Positions 17,493-26,726 of a stretch of DNA of 64,000 nt are shown piece after piece. The stretch's first letter is position 1. Each line of letters begins with the position of its first letter. The position numbers were made by a program, and so were the translations under genes. The notes below the pieces were generated by a model. The model was not told the origin of the DNA, did not search any database, and worked only from the letters and a program-made list of their open reading frames with translations. Origin of the DNA: Caballeronia fortuita (GTDB lineage Bacteria > Pseudomonadota > Gammaproteobacteria > Burkholderiales > Burkholderiaceae); NCBI RefSeq assembly GCF_001544835.2, contig NZ_FCNX02000008.1, forward strand, positions 62,001 to 126,000. The letters are read 5' to 3'.

Positions 17493-17737
17493 CAGTAACG
17501 CGCTCCGCGCCGGAGTTCGTCGATGACGGAGTCGGTCATCGGCATGGCGTCGCGCACTTCGGCTAGTTCTGCCGCGAACGCCCGACGGTCCCATCTGGCA
17601 GGCCGGAGGCAGATTCCACCGTCGACGGTGAGACTCACCTGCACCTGATCGCCCTCGGACAGGCCCGTGTGCCGCAGATAATCGGCGGGTATGCGTACTG
17701 CGAGGCTATTGCCCCATTTGGAAATGAGCAAATTCAT
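17492..17737 (-). CDS. vapB: VapB-type antitoxin, AbrB/SpoVT fold
   Basis: An 81-residue DNA-binding antitoxin starting MNLLISKWGNSLAVRIPADY, the hallmark of MazE/AbrB-fold swapped-hairpin domains (residues 1–45). The C-terminal part (AELAEVRDAMPMTDSVIDEL) is the probable toxin-wrapping tail. It is first in a two-gene operon with vapC, preceded by a near-perfect –10 box and a palindrome that is probably its own operator. Confidence 0.88.
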   Translation of the reverse strand: MNLLISKWGNSLAVRIPADYLRHTGLSEGDQVQVSLTVDGGICLRPARWDRRAFAAELAEVRDAMPMTDSVIDELRRGARY

Positions 17738-17750
17738 GCGGGACTCGACT

Positions 17751-17779
17751 GGATATACGAAAACGTATATCCAATTATA
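17751..17779 (-). promoter_or_regulatory. vapBC promoter –10 and autoregulatory palindrome
   Basis: GGATATACG–AAAA–CGTATATCC is a perfect 9-bp inverted repeat at 17751–17772. On the minus strand it directly follows TATAAT (17779–17774), so it would cover the transcription start. The –35 position reads TGGCGG, a weak match, as is usual for tightly repressed promoters. Binding by VapB or VapBC is inferred. Confidence 0.7.
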
Positions 17780-17828
17780 GGTGCCCGAATTCGCTGCCGC
17801 CACTCGGCCAAACAGCCAACGCCAGCTG

Positions 17829-18200
17829 TCAGCCCACCTCCCGCAAACAATATCCCGCCACCGCCTCCAGCACCGCATCATCCTCCCCGACCGCCGTCGC
17901 GCAGGAAATAACGACATCCGGATGCGCTGCCCGGCACCGATCGACGATCTTCGGCAAATCCCGCCGCACATGTCCGCCTTGCCCAAAGAACACGGGCACG
18001 ACGGTGATTGCATCGCAGCCGGCGGCGGCTTGCTCGGCCACGGCGGCGGGCAAATCCGGCGACATCAACTCGAGAAACGCCAGCGTCACGGGCTGATCGC
18101 CGCGCGCGCCGCGCAACTTCGCCGCAAGCCGTTCGAACGGCTCGGCCCAGCGCGGATCGCGCGCGCCGTGACCGAACAGGATGATGCCGTGCTTGTTCAT
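17829..18200 (-). CDS. cbiX: Sirohydrochlorin chelatase, CbiX/SirB family
   Basis: A 123-residue single-domain class-II chelatase. Seen: ILFGHGARDPRW with H11, LAFLELMSPDLP with E44, and VVPVFFGQGGHVRRDLP with H77, the metal-handling residues of the family. It inserts Fe2+ (siroheme) or Co2+ (cobalamin) into sirohydrochlorin. The closeness to cysI–cobA favours siroheme; the cobalamin genes 11 kb away are salvage/late-stage genes only. No precorrin-2 dehydrogenase is visible in the window. Confidence 0.88.
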   Translation of the reverse strand: MNKHGIILFGHGARDPRWAEPFERLAAKLRGARGDQPVTLAFLELMSPDLPAAVAEQAAAGCDAITVVPVFFGQGGHVRRDLPKIVDRCRAAHPDVVISCATAVGEDDAVLEAVAGYCLREVG

Positions 18201-18225
18201 AGCGTTCTCCGTGAGAGAAGAAACG

Positions 18226-19377
18226 TCAGTGCCGCTCGACCCACTTCAGCCCGATCAACCCGATCGCGAGATAGGCGAGAGCGGGCGCCGCAGCCGTGAT
18301 CGGCGCGGGCCACGTGTTCAGATTGCCGATATGCGAGAACAGCGTGTTGAACAACTGGAAGCTCATGCCGATCATGATGCCGCCGAACACCTTTACGCCG
18401 ACCACGCCCGCACGCGTATGCAGATACGCGAACGGCAGCGACAGAATCAGCATCACGAACACCGCGAACGGATACAGGATCTTGCGCCAGAACGCGATCT
18501 GATAACGCTGCGCATCCTGATGATTTTCGGTCAGATGCTGGATGTAGCGAAACAGATTGAACATCGACATGCGGTCGGGCGACACCAGCAGCACCGACAG
18601 AATCTGCGGCGTGAGCTCCGAGCGCAGCGAGTATTCGGGCAGCGTCGTCTGCGTCGCGCGATAGACCGGGTTCAGCGTATCGCCCGGATTGACGGCTTGC
18701 GGCGGCGCGTCGGAGAGACGCGTGTCGGTCACGCCAGTGAGCCTCCAGTGCCCCGGCGGCTGATACACGCCGCTCTGCGCGATGCGCACGTTGGTCAGCC
18801 GGAACTTGGAGTCGAATTCGTAGATGCGCACGTTGGCGATCGTCGAGTCGGGATTCAGCGTGCCGACGTTGACGAAGCGCGTGACCTGCTCGCCATTCTC
18901 CTTCGCCGTCAACGTGTCCTTCACCCACACGCCCGACTGAAAATTCGACGACACCGACGACCCGAGCGCCTCCAGCCGCACGCGTTCGGACAACTGATCG
19001 GTGTACGGCCCGACCACTTCGCCGATCAGATAAGTGATGACCACGAGCGGCACGCCAATCTTCAGCAGCGAGCGCAGCGCGGCGCCGGTCGACAGCCCCG
19101 ACACGCGGAAGATGGTGAACTCGGACGCCGCCGCCATCTGCGCGAAGACGTAGATGGCCGAGATGAGCGCGGCCACCGGAATGATTTCGTAGAAGCGCGA
19201 AGGCGTCTGCAACGCGACGCGCAGCACCGCGAGCGTGAACTTGTAGTTGCCGTGCCCGACCGTGTTCAGTTCGTTGATCAGGTCGAAGAAGAAGAACAGG
19301 CCCGAGAACGCGAAGAGGATGAAGATGAACGCGAGATAGATCTGGCGCGCGAAGTATCGTTCGTAGATGCGCAACAT
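18226..19377 (-). CDS. lptG: LPS export ABC transporter permease LptG
   Basis: A 383-residue inner-membrane subunit of the LptB2FG complex, which pulls lipopolysaccharide from the inner membrane into the periplasmic bridge. Seen: N-terminal helix after MLRIYERYFARQIYLAFIFI, two further helices to about residue 120, a periplasmic beta-jellyroll (~130–290), and three C-terminal helices including KILYPFAVFVMLILSLPFAY and GVKVFGGIMIGMSFQLFN. It begins one base after the lptF stop. Confidence 0.93.
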   Translation of the reverse strand: MLRIYERYFARQIYLAFIFILFAFSGLFFFFDLINELNTVGHGNYKFTLAVLRVALQTPSRFYEIIPVAALISAIYVFAQMAAASEFTIFRVSGLSTGAALRSLLKIGVPLVVITYLIGEVVGPYTDQLSERVRLEALGSSVSSNFQSGVWVKDTLTAKENGEQVTRFVNVGTLNPDSTIANVRIYEFDSKFRLTNVRIAQSGVYQPPGHWRLTGVTDTRLSDAPPQAVNPGDTLNPVYRATQTTLPEYSLRSELTPQILSVLLVSPDRMSMFNLFRYIQHLTENHQDAQRYQIAFWRKILYPFAVFVMLILSLPFAYLHTRAGVVGVKVFGGIMIGMSFQLFNTLFSHIGNLNTWPAPITAAAPALAYLAIGLIGLKWVERH

Positions 19378-19378
19378 G

Positions 19379-20479
19379 TCAGGCTCCCTTCTTCGATCCC
19401 GTCAGCGACGAGAGCCTGAAAAGCGGCCGGTTGCGGATGCGCAGCCAGAAGATGAAGGCGACGAGCGCGCCCACGACAATATGCAGCCCGATTATCCCCA
19501 CGCCGAACGAGAGCTTGCCCTGCTCGATCCACGACTGCACGACGTTCAGCAGATTCGAGTAAGTGAGATAGATGAGCACGGCCATCACGAGATTGATCGT
19601 GCGGCTGCGGCGCGGGTTTTGATACGAGAGCGGAATGGCGAGCAGCATCAGATTGATTGCGATGAGCGGCAGGCCCATGCGCCAGGCGAATTCCGCGAGA
19701 TTTTCCTTGGTGGGATCGGCGAGCAGATCGGGCGTGTAGATGCCTGTCGTCGTGGGCGTATTCACGACCTGGCGGCTCATGATCTTCACACCATAGCGCT
19801 CGAATTCCATGATGCGGAAGTTCGGCTGCCCGGGAAGCCCGTCGTAACGGCGGCCGTTGTCGAGCACGATGAAGCGGTCGCCGTCCTCGCGCGTTTCCGT
19901 GTGGCCGGTCTGCGAGACGATCACGTTGACCTTGCCGCCCTCGGTGCTCGTGACGAATACGTTTTGCACCTGAGCCTGATCCGGCGACATCTTCTCGATG
20001 AAGAACACGCGATGGCTAGACGGCGATTCGCGGAACTGCCCCGGCGCGAGCAGCGACACTTCATCGCGCTGCTGAAAGCGCTGCTTGATGAGCTTGCTCT
20101 GCTGATTCGACCACGGCCAGCCGACGAACGCGAAGAAGACGATGAGGATGATGATCGGCGTGGAAAACACCGCAACCGGCTTGATGAGTTGCGTCTGGCT
20201 CACACCCGAGGCGAGCCACACGACCATTTCGGAATCGCGATACCAGCGCGTGAGCACGAAGAGAATGGAGACGAAGAGCGTCACGATCAGCATGACCGCG
20301 AGATAGCCGATGACGGTGAGCCCGATCAGCACGACGACGTCCTTCGGGTCGATCTGACCTTGCGCCGCGAAGCCGACGATGCGGATCATCATCGTCGTGA
20401 GCATGATCGTGAGCAGCACCATGAACACGGCGCCGGCCGTGTACGCGAGTTCGCGCTGCAGGGAGCGTTCGAAGATCAT
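19379..20479 (-). CDS. lptF: LPS export ABC transporter permease LptF
   Basis: A 366-residue partner of LptG starting MIFERSLQRELAYTAGAVFM. Layout is three N-terminal helices, a periplasmic jellyroll (~135–265, including RVFFIEKMSPDQAQVQNVFV) and three C-terminal helices. The open frame continues far upstream, but this is antisense to pepA and not conserved; the start at 20479 matches the family. It is divergent from pepA across 171 bases. Confidence 0.93.
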   Translation of the reverse strand: MIFERSLQRELAYTAGAVFMVLLTIMLTTMMIRIVGFAAQGQIDPKDVVVLIGLTVIGYLAVMLIVTLFVSILFVLTRWYRDSEMVVWLASGVSQTQLIKPVAVFSTPIIILIVFFAFVGWPWSNQQSKLIKQRFQQRDEVSLLAPGQFRESPSSHRVFFIEKMSPDQAQVQNVFVTSTEGGKVNVIVSQTGHTETREDGDRFIVLDNGRRYDGLPGQPNFRIMEFERYGVKIMSRQVVNTPTTTGIYTPDLLADPTKENLAEFAWRMGLPLIAINLMLLAIPLSYQNPRRSRTINLVMAVLIYLTYSNLLNVVQSWIEQGKLSFGVGIIGLHIVVGALVAFIFWLRIRNRPLFRLSSLTGSKKGA

Positions 20480-20650
20480 TGAATTTTTGCTTGGAGCCGG
20501 CGGCGATGCGGAAATCATGCGCGCATCGCGTGGCTTGCGGGAAGGGTATTCGCTTACCCTCACGCCGCCAGCCTGTGACCGCCGCGGAAAAAATAGCGGA
20601 TAATTGCGGCTTTCATCCTTCAGCCAAGATTTTATCCGAGGATAAGCGCG

Positions 20651-22183
20651 ATGGACTTTAGCATAAAAGCCTGTGATTGGAGCAAAGGCGAGGCAAATGG
20701 TTTCCTTACCGGAAAGTCGGATGTCATCGTGCTCGGCATCTTCGAAGCGCAGACGCTCACGGGCGCCGCGCGCGACATGGATGTCGCCACCAAAGGCCTG
20801 ATTTCGCGCGTCGTGAAAGCGGGCGACATGAGCGGGCGCGCCGGCACGACGCTGCTCGTGCCCGAAGTGACCGGCATCGGCGCATCGCGCGTGCTGCTCG
20901 TCGGTCTCGGCAAGCAGGACGCCTTCAATCAGAAAGCGTATGGCGAAGCCGTGCGCGCCGCATGGCGCGTGGTGCTCGGCTCGAAGATCGGCCAGGCGAC
21001 CTTCACGCTCGCGCAATTGCCTGTTCAGGAACGCGACGCCGTCTGGGCCGTGCGCGCCGCGATCCTCGCGCTGCGCGAACTGACCTACAAGTTCACGCAG
21101 ATGAAGAGCAAGCCCGACAACGGCGCGCGCTCGCTCAAGAAGATTGTCTTCAGCGTCGATTCCGCCGACGAGAAAGCCGCGAAGGTCTCGGTGAAGCAGG
21201 GCGTCGCGATCGCAAACGGCATGGACCTCACGCGCGATTTGGGCAACCTGCCGCCGAACGTCTGCACGCCGACCTATCTCGGCCAGACCGCGAAGAAGCT
21301 CGGCCGCGACTTCAAGCTCAAGGTCGAAGTGCTCGGCCAGAAGCAGATCGAGGCGCTCGGGATGGGCTCGTTCTTGTCGGTGGCGAAGGGCTCCGTCGAA
21401 CCGCCGCAGTTCATCGTCATGCATTACCTGGGCGCGGGCGCCGATACCGCCAAGACCAAGGGCAAGAATGCGCCGGTCGTGCTGGTCGGCAAGGGCATCA
21501 CGTTCGATTCGGGCGGCATCTCGATCAAGCCCGGCGAGGCGATGGACGAGATGAAATATGACATGTGCGGCGCGGGCTCGGTGTTCGGCACGATGCGCGC
21601 GGTCGCCGAAATGGGCCTGAAGCTCAACGTGATCGGCGTCATCCCGACGTGCGAGAACATGCCCGCGGGCAACGCGTTGAAGCCGGGCGACATCGTCACG
21701 GCGATGAACGGCACGACCATTGAAGTGCTCAACACCGACGCCGAAGGCCGTCTGATCCTGTGCGACGCGCTGACCTACGCGGAGCGCTTCAAGCCGGCAG
21801 CCGTGGTCGATATCGCGACGTTGACGGGCGCGTGCATCATCGCGCTGGGGCATCACAACACGGGCCTTTTCTCGAAGGACGACGCGCTCGCGGGCGAGCT
21901 GCTCGACGCATCGCGAGAAGCGTCCGATCCGGCGTGGCGTCTGCCGCTCGACGACGAATATCAGGATCAGCTCAAATCGAATTTCGCGGATGTCGCGAAT
22001 ATCGGCGGCCGTCCGGCGGGCAGCGTGACGGCGGCGTGCTTCCTGTCGCGCTTCGCGACGGCGTATCCGTGGGCGCATCTCGACATCGCCGGAACCGCTT
22101 GGAAAAGCGGCGCGGCGAAAGGCGCGACGGGCCGTCCGGTGCCGCTGCTTTCGCAGTTCCTGATCGACCGCGCGGGCGCGTGA
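20651..22183 (+). CDS. pepA: Leucyl aminopeptidase
   Basis: A 510-residue M17 metallo-aminopeptidase that removes N-terminal residues from peptides, working as a cytoplasmic hexamer with two metal ions. Seen in the C-terminal half: the metal-binding segments [16 protein letters not shown] and [11 protein letters not shown] and the family signature [14 protein letters not shown]. Family members also bind DNA in E. coli; whether this one does is not known. holC follows after seven bases. Confidence 0.95.
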   Translation: MDFSIKACDWSKGEANGFLTGKSDVIVLGIFEAQTLTGAARDMDVATKGLISRVVKAGDMSGRAGTTLLVPEVTGIGASRVLLVGLGKQDAFNQKAYGEAVRAAWRVVLGSKIGQATFTLAQLPVQERDAVWAVRAAILALRELTYKFTQMKSKPDNGARSLKKIVFSVDSADEKAAKVSVKQGVAIANGMDLTRDLGNLPPNVCTPTYLGQTAKKLGRDFKLKVEVLGQKQIEALGMGSFLSVAKGSVEPPQFIVMHYLGAGADTAKTKGKNAPVVLVGKGITFDSGGISIKPGEAMDEMKYDMCGAGSVFGTMRAVAEMGLKLNVIGVIPTCENMPAGNALKPGDIVTAMNGTTIEVLNTDAEGRLILCDALTYAERFKPAAVVDIATLTGACIIALGHHNTGLFSKDDALAGELLDASREASDPAWRLPLDDEYQDQLKSNFADVANIGGRPAGSVTAACFLSRFATAYPWAHLDIAGTAWKSGAAKGATGRPVPLLSQFLIDRAGA

Positions 22184-22190
22184 AGTACGC

Positions 22191-22607
22191 ATGACGCGCA
22201 TCGACTTCCATACGAATGTCGGCGATACGGTCGCTTACGCCTGCCGCCTCGCGCGCAAGGTGTATGCGAGCGGCAAGCCGCTCGTCGTGCTCGCCGAGGC
22301 GCAGCGTCTCGCCGCGTTCGACGAGCAGTTGTGGAGCTTCCAGCCGCTCGAATTCGTCCCGCACTGCATGGCGAAAAGCGCGCTCGCGCAGGACACGCCT
22401 GTCGTGCTCACGTCGAATCTCGATGAAGCGCCGCATCATCACGTGCTCGTCAATCTGGGCGCGCCGGTGACCGCGCAGTTTGCGCGCTTCGAGCGGCTCG
22501 TCGAGATCGTCGGCAGCGATGGCGATGAACTCGCCGCGGGCCGCGAGCGTTATCGCTTCTATCGCGATCGCGGCTATGTGATCGACACGCACAATCAGGG
22601 CGGTTGA
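22191..22607 (+). CDS. holC: DNA polymerase III chi subunit
   Basis: A 138-residue protein starting MTRIDFHTNVGDTVAYACRL, the conserved chi N-terminus. Other motifs are YASGKPLVVLAEAQRLAAFDEQLWSF, FVPHC and VLVNLGAPV. Chi bridges the clamp loader to single-stranded-DNA-binding protein. The pepA–holC order is common in proteobacteria. Confidence 0.92.
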   Translation: MTRIDFHTNVGDTVAYACRLARKVYASGKPLVVLAEAQRLAAFDEQLWSFQPLEFVPHCMAKSALAQDTPVVLTSNLDEAPHHHVLVNLGAPVTAQFARFERLVEIVGSDGDELAAGRERYRFYRDRGYVIDTHNQGG

Positions 22608-22666
22608 GCGAACAGACGGCGCGCGTTCGGCGCGCTACGCTCGCAGCAACACAGGAGACCACCCAT

Positions 22667-23008
22667 ATGACCGACAAGCCCGAATCCTTCGATCCTTCCA
22701 TTCCCACGCTGACCGATGTCGTCGTGCCCGGCAAGCCGGAATACGCACGCGCGCCATCCGCCGATGAAGCCGCGATCGAATACGATGCCGCGCTGATCGC
22801 CGAACGTCTGCGCGGCCGCTTCACGAGCTTTCTGACGGGCGACGCGCGCGTGCTGATCGAAGAGCGCTGCCGCGACGTGCTGCGCGAGCATTCGACGCAA
22901 CTCGTTTCTGCAATCACGCGCGAAGTCGCGATGGCGCTCGAAGGCCGGATGAGCGAATGGGTGCGTGACGCGGTCGAGCACGAGTTGCGCCGCCAGCGCG
23001 GGGAGTAA
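22667..23008 (+). CDS. DUF2486-like protein (113 aa)
   Basis: Starts MTDKPESFDPSIPTLTDVVV with a CAGGAGACC ribosome-binding site. The N-terminal proline-rich part is followed by an alpha-helical C-terminus (residues ~50–113, LIEERCRDVLREHSTQLVSAITREVAMALEGRM). This fits the uncharacterised DUF2486 family of Burkholderiaceae; the family name is from memory of this neighbourhood. Function unknown. Probably co-transcribed with pepA–holC. Confidence 0.75.
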   Translation: MTDKPESFDPSIPTLTDVVVPGKPEYARAPSADEAAIEYDAALIAERLRGRFTSFLTGDARVLIEERCRDVLREHSTQLVSAITREVAMALEGRMSEWVRDAVEHELRRQRGE

Positions 23009-23010
23009 GA

Positions 23011-23039
23011 AAAAGGGGCGCACGCGCGCCCCTTCGTTT
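23011..23039. terminator. Bidirectional terminator between the holC operon and ilvD
   Basis: A perfect 9-bp stem AAGGGGCGC–ACGC–GCGCCCCTT (23013–23034), flanked by A-rich sequence on the left and TTCGTTT on the right. It can end both converging transcripts, more strongly on the minus (ilvD) strand. Confidence 0.8.
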
Positions 23040-23057
23040 CACCGCGACGCTTCGGGA

Positions 23058-24731
23058 TCAGCCCGTCACCGCGCCCTTGTTCGCCGGCCCGGCGAGCGCC
23101 GCGAACTTCGCCAGCACGCCGCGCGTGTACTTCGGCGCCGGTTGCTTCCACGCGGCGCGGCGGCGCGCGACTTCGGCGTCGTCGACGTTCAATTGCAGCA
23201 GCAGCTTGTGCGCGTCGATAGTGATCGAATCGCCTTCCTGCACGAGCCCGATGGTGCCGCCCGCGAACGCTTCCGGCGCGACGTGGCCGACCACCATGCC
23301 CCAGGTGCCGCCCGAAAAACGGCCGTCGGTGATGAAGCCGACCGATTCGCCCAGCCCCTTGCCGATGATCGCCGATGTCGGCGCGAGCATCTCGGGCATG
23401 CCCGGACCGCCGACAGGTCCGAGATAGCGCAGCACGAGAATATCGCCGGCCTTGATCTTGTCGCTGAGAATGGCTTCCATCGCGCTCTGCTCGTCGTCGA
23501 ACACGCGCGCCGGGCCGGTGATGACCGGATTCTTGAGGCCCGTGATCTTCGCGACCGCGCCATCTTCCGCGAGATTGCCGCGCAGGATCGCCAGGTGCCC
23601 TTCCTTGTAGAGCGCCTGATCGATCGGGAAAATCACCTTCTGATCCGCGCGCGGCTTGCCCGGCACATCCTTCAGTTCTTCCGCGATGGTGCGGCCCGTG
23701 ATCGTCACGCAGTCGCCGTGCAGTAGACCCGCGTCGAGCAGGATCTTCAGCACCTGCGGGATGCCGCCGGCCTTGTGCAAGTCCGTCGCGACATACTGAC
23801 CCGACGGCTTCAGATTGCAGATGACCGGCACTTTCTTGCGCATGCGCTCGAAGTCGTCGATGCTCCATTCCACGTCCGCCGCGTGCGCGATCGCCAGATA
23901 GTGCAGCACGGCGTTGGTCGAGCCACCCGTCGCCATGATGAGCGCGACCGCGTTTTCAATCGACTTCTTCGTGATGATGTCGCGCGGCTTCAGATCCTTC
24001 TTCACCGCTTCGACGAGCACGCGCGCCGATTCCGCCGCCGAATCGACCTTTTCCTGATCAGGGTTCGCCATCGTCGACGAATACATCAGCGACATGCCGA
24101 GCGCCTCGAACGACGAGCTCATCGTGTTGGCCGTGTACATGCCGCCGCACGAGCCGGTGGACGGGCACGCGTTCTTCTCGACGCCCTTGAAATCTTCCTC
24201 CGACATGCGGCCCGCCGTGAACTCACCGACCGCCTCGAACGACGACACGATCGTCAGATCCTTGCCCTTCCAGTTGCCTGGGCGGATCGTGCCGCCGTAC
24301 ACGTAGATCGACGGCACGTTCATGCGCGCCATGCCGATCATGCCGCCGGGCATGTTCTTGTCGCAGCCGCCGATCACGACGACGCCGTCCATCCATTGCC
24401 CCTGCACGGCGGTCTCGACGCAGTCCGCGATCACTTCGCGCGACACGAGCGAGTACTTCATGCCTTCGGTGCCCATCGACATGCCGTCGGAGATCGTCGG
24501 CGTGCCGAAGATTTGCGGATTCGCATCGGATTTTCGGATCGATTCGATGGCGGCATCGGCGAGCGGCTGCAGACCGGCATTGCATGGCGTGATGGTCGAG
24601 TGGCCGTTCGCGACGCCGATCATCGGCTTGTCGAAGTCTTCCTCCTTGTAGCCGAGGGCGTAATACATCGAACGGTTGGGCGAGCGCGCGACGCCCTGGG
24701 TGATGTGCTTCGAGCGGCGATTGAAGGCCAT
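23058..24731 (-). CDS. ilvD: Dihydroxy-acid dehydratase
   Basis: A 557-residue Fe–S enzyme that dehydrates 2,3-dihydroxy acids to 2-oxo acids in valine, isoleucine and pantothenate synthesis. Seen: [25 protein letters not shown] and [16 protein letters not shown] with the cluster cysteines, and the C-terminal [12 protein letters not shown]. The start [13 protein letters not shown] at 24731 is preferred over an in-frame upstream methionine. Divergent from a LysR-type regulator. Confidence 0.95.
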   Translation of the reverse strand: MAFNRRSKHITQGVARSPNRSMYYALGYKEEDFDKPMIGVANGHSTITPCNAGLQPLADAAIESIRKSDANPQIFGTPTISDGMSMGTEGMKYSLVSREVIADCVETAVQGQWMDGVVVIGGCDKNMPGGMIGMARMNVPSIYVYGGTIRPGNWKGKDLTIVSSFEAVGEFTAGRMSEEDFKGVEKNACPSTGSCGGMYTANTMSSSFEALGMSLMYSSTMANPDQEKVDSAAESARVLVEAVKKDLKPRDIITKKSIENAVALIMATGGSTNAVLHYLAIAHAADVEWSIDDFERMRKKVPVICNLKPSGQYVATDLHKAGGIPQVLKILLDAGLLHGDCVTITGRTIAEELKDVPGKPRADQKVIFPIDQALYKEGHLAILRGNLAEDGAVAKITGLKNPVITGPARVFDDEQSAMEAILSDKIKAGDILVLRYLGPVGGPGMPEMLAPTSAIIGKGLGESVGFITDGRFSGGTWGMVVGHVAPEAFAGGTIGLVQEGDSITIDAHKLLLQLNVDDAEVARRRAAWKQPAPKYTRGVLAKFAALAGPANKGAVTG

Positions 24732-24840
24732 GGTGTGCTCCTGAAGGGGACTTTCTTCGTTTAGTCCGGCAAGCATGCAGCGGACGCGATATGCCCGTCC
24801 AATATATTATTCAGGGCTTATTAGGTCGCAAAACATATCA

Positions 24841-25758
24841 ATGGATCTACGACTTCTGCGTTACTTCGTGACGGTCGCCGAGGAGATGCACTTCGGCCGC
24901 GCCGCCGCGCGTCTCGCGATGACGCAGCCGCCGCTCTCACAAGCGATCCGCGCGCTGGAAGACGCGCTCGGCGTCGCGCTTTTCGTGCGCACGAAACGGA
25001 CCGTGGAGCTGACGCCGGTCGGCAAGGATCTGCTGCCGGAAGTGCGCCGCCTGCTCGCATCCGCCGATGCGCTGCGTCCGCTCGCACAGTCGCTCGCGCG
25101 CGGCGAGGCGGGCGTGCTGTCGCTCGCGTTCGTCTCCACCGCCGATTACGGGCTGCTGCCGGCGCTGCTGCGCGATTTCGGCGCGCGTTATCCGGGTGTG
25201 CGCCTGCAACTCACCGAAGCGACGAGCGACGTGCAGATCGAAGAACTCGTCGCGGGGCGCATCGATGCCGGACTCGTGATTCCGCCGCTGCCGCCGCGTT
25301 ACGTGTCGTCGCTCGAGTATGTGCCGATCGCGCGCGAGCCGCTGATGATCGCGATGTCCACGCAGCAGGCAGAAGCGCTCGCATCGAACGAAGATGAACC
25401 GGTCGATTTGCGCGATCTCGCCGCCGCGCCGCTCGTCGTCTTCCCGAGGCGGCTTGCGCCCGGCCTGCACGACACGATCATGGGCTGCTACGGCGCGGCT
25501 GGTCTCGCGCCGCGCATCGGCCAGGAAGCGATTCAGATGCAGACGATCGTGAGCCTCGTGTCCGCCGGCATGGGCGTCGCGCTCGTGCCGCAATCGCTGC
25601 GTCATCTGCGGCGCACGGGCGTCGTGTATCGTCCGCTGCGCGATGCGGGTCCCGTCGTCGAAACGGGGCTCGTATGGCGCACGGCGGAGGTGAGTCCCGT
25701 GCTCGCCGGATTCATCGAGATCGTCCGTTCGCGGGCCGACAGCGCCACTTCGGTATGA
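24841..25758 (+). CDS. LysR-type transcriptional regulator divergent to ilvD
   Basis: A 305-residue LysR regulator starting MDLRLLRYFVTVAEEMHFGR. The helix-turn-helix spans residues 1–60 (AAARLAMTQPPLSQAIRALEDALG); the rest is the ligand-binding domain, with a C-terminal MGVALVPQSL segment. It lies 109 bases from ilvD on the opposite strand, so regulation of ilvD is a reasonable inference. The start at 24841 fits the family; the open frame begins 66 bases earlier with unlike sequence. Confidence 0.85.
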   Translation: MDLRLLRYFVTVAEEMHFGRAAARLAMTQPPLSQAIRALEDALGVALFVRTKRTVELTPVGKDLLPEVRRLLASADALRPLAQSLARGEAGVLSLAFVSTADYGLLPALLRDFGARYPGVRLQLTEATSDVQIEELVAGRIDAGLVIPPLPPRYVSSLEYVPIAREPLMIAMSTQQAEALASNEDEPVDLRDLAAAPLVVFPRRLAPGLHDTIMGCYGAAGLAPRIGQEAIQMQTIVSLVSAGMGVALVPQSLRHLRRTGVVYRPLRDAGPVVETGLVWRTAEVSPVLAGFIEIVRSRADSATSV

Positions 25759-25794
25759 TTCGCCTTTGAAAGTTGCTCAGCTCTCCACTTCAGA

Positions 25795-26697
25795 ATGCTC
25801 ATACATCCCAATTTCGATCCCATCGCGATCCATCTCGGACCGCTCGCCGTGCGCTGGTACGGCCTCATGTATCTGGTGGCGTTCGTCTCGGCCATCGTGA
25901 TCGGCCGGTTGCGGCTGCGGCTGCCGTATGTCGCGGCACAAGGCTGGACGGCGAAAGACATCGACGACATGCTGTTCTACGGTGTCCTCGGCACGATTCT
26001 CGGCGGGCGGCTCGGCTACGTGGTGTTCTACAAGGCGAGCTATTACGCGGCGCATCCGCTCGATATCTTCAAGGTCTGGGAAGGCGGCATGTCGTTTCAC
26101 GGCGGCTTTCTCGGCGTGACGCTCGCGATGGTGCTGTTCGCGTTCCACCGCAAGCGCACCTGGCTGCAAGTGACGGATTTCGTCGCGCCGATGGTGCCGC
26201 TCGGCCTCGCGGCAGGGCGGCTCGGCAACTTCATCAACGGCGAACTGTGGGGCCGCGTGACCGATCCGAACGCGCCGTGGGCGATGCTCTTCCAGAACTC
26301 GACGAACGACGATGCCGTCTGGCTCTCGAAAAATCCGCAGCTCGACGCGCAGTATCACCTCACGGAAATTTTCCAGCGCTATCACATGCTGCCGCGCCAT
26401 CCGTCGCAGCTGTACGAGATCGCGCTGGAAGGACTCGTGTTGTTCGTCGTGATCTGGAGGTTCTCGCGCAAGCAGCGCCCGGTCGGCGCGATTTCCGCGC
26501 TGTTTCTGATCGGCTACGGACTCGCGCGCTTCACGGTGGAATTTGCACGCGAGCCGGACGATTACCTCGGCTTGCTCGCGCTCGGCCTCTCGATGGGCCA
26601 ATGGCTTTCGCTGCCGATGATCCTCGCGGGCGTGGTGATGATGGTGTGGGCATACAAGCGCAATCTGCGGCTGCCGCCTCAGTCTGCAAAAGTATGA
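25795..26697 (+). CDS. lgt: Prolipoprotein diacylglyceryl transferase
   Basis: A 300-residue inner-membrane enzyme that moves diacylglycerol onto the lipobox cysteine of prolipoproteins. Seen: about seven hydrophobic helices, the MSFHGGFLG motif, the family signature [18 protein letters not shown], and [13 protein letters not shown]. Its substrates in this window probably include the proteins at 4537–5634 and 63181–63837. Separate from the LysR gene by 36 bases. Confidence 0.95.
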   Translation: MLIHPNFDPIAIHLGPLAVRWYGLMYLVAFVSAIVIGRLRLRLPYVAAQGWTAKDIDDMLFYGVLGTILGGRLGYVVFYKASYYAAHPLDIFKVWEGGMSFHGGFLGVTLAMVLFAFHRKRTWLQVTDFVAPMVPLGLAAGRLGNFINGELWGRVTDPNAPWAMLFQNSTNDDAVWLSKNPQLDAQYHLTEIFQRYHMLPRHPSQLYEIALEGLVLFVVIWRFSRKQRPVGAISALFLIGYGLARFTVEFAREPDDYLGLLALGLSMGQWLSLPMILAGVVMMVWAYKRNLRLPPQSAKV

Positions 26698-26702
26698 GCG
26701 AC

Positions 26703-26720
26703 GCGGGGCGCGCGCCCCGC
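26703..26720. other. 18-bp GC palindrome between convergent genes
   Basis: GCGGGGCGC followed by GCGCCCCGC, between the ends of lgt and the SIMPL gene. It can form a hairpin but has no T-run on either side, so its role as a terminator is uncertain. Confidence 0.35.
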
Positions 26721-26726
26721 ATCGAT

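Noticed and set aside
17070-17737. MazEF instead of VapBC
   Set aside because: The antitoxin has an AbrB/MazE fold, but the toxin has the PIN-domain acidic residues, not the MazF fold.
20480-22201. Extension of the lptF frame by about 570 codons upstream
   Set aside because: The extension is antisense to pepA; LptF begins at MIFERSLQREL as in the family.
26703-26720. Terminator between lgt and the SIMPL gene
   Set aside because: The GC palindrome has no T-run; kept only as a possible hairpin.
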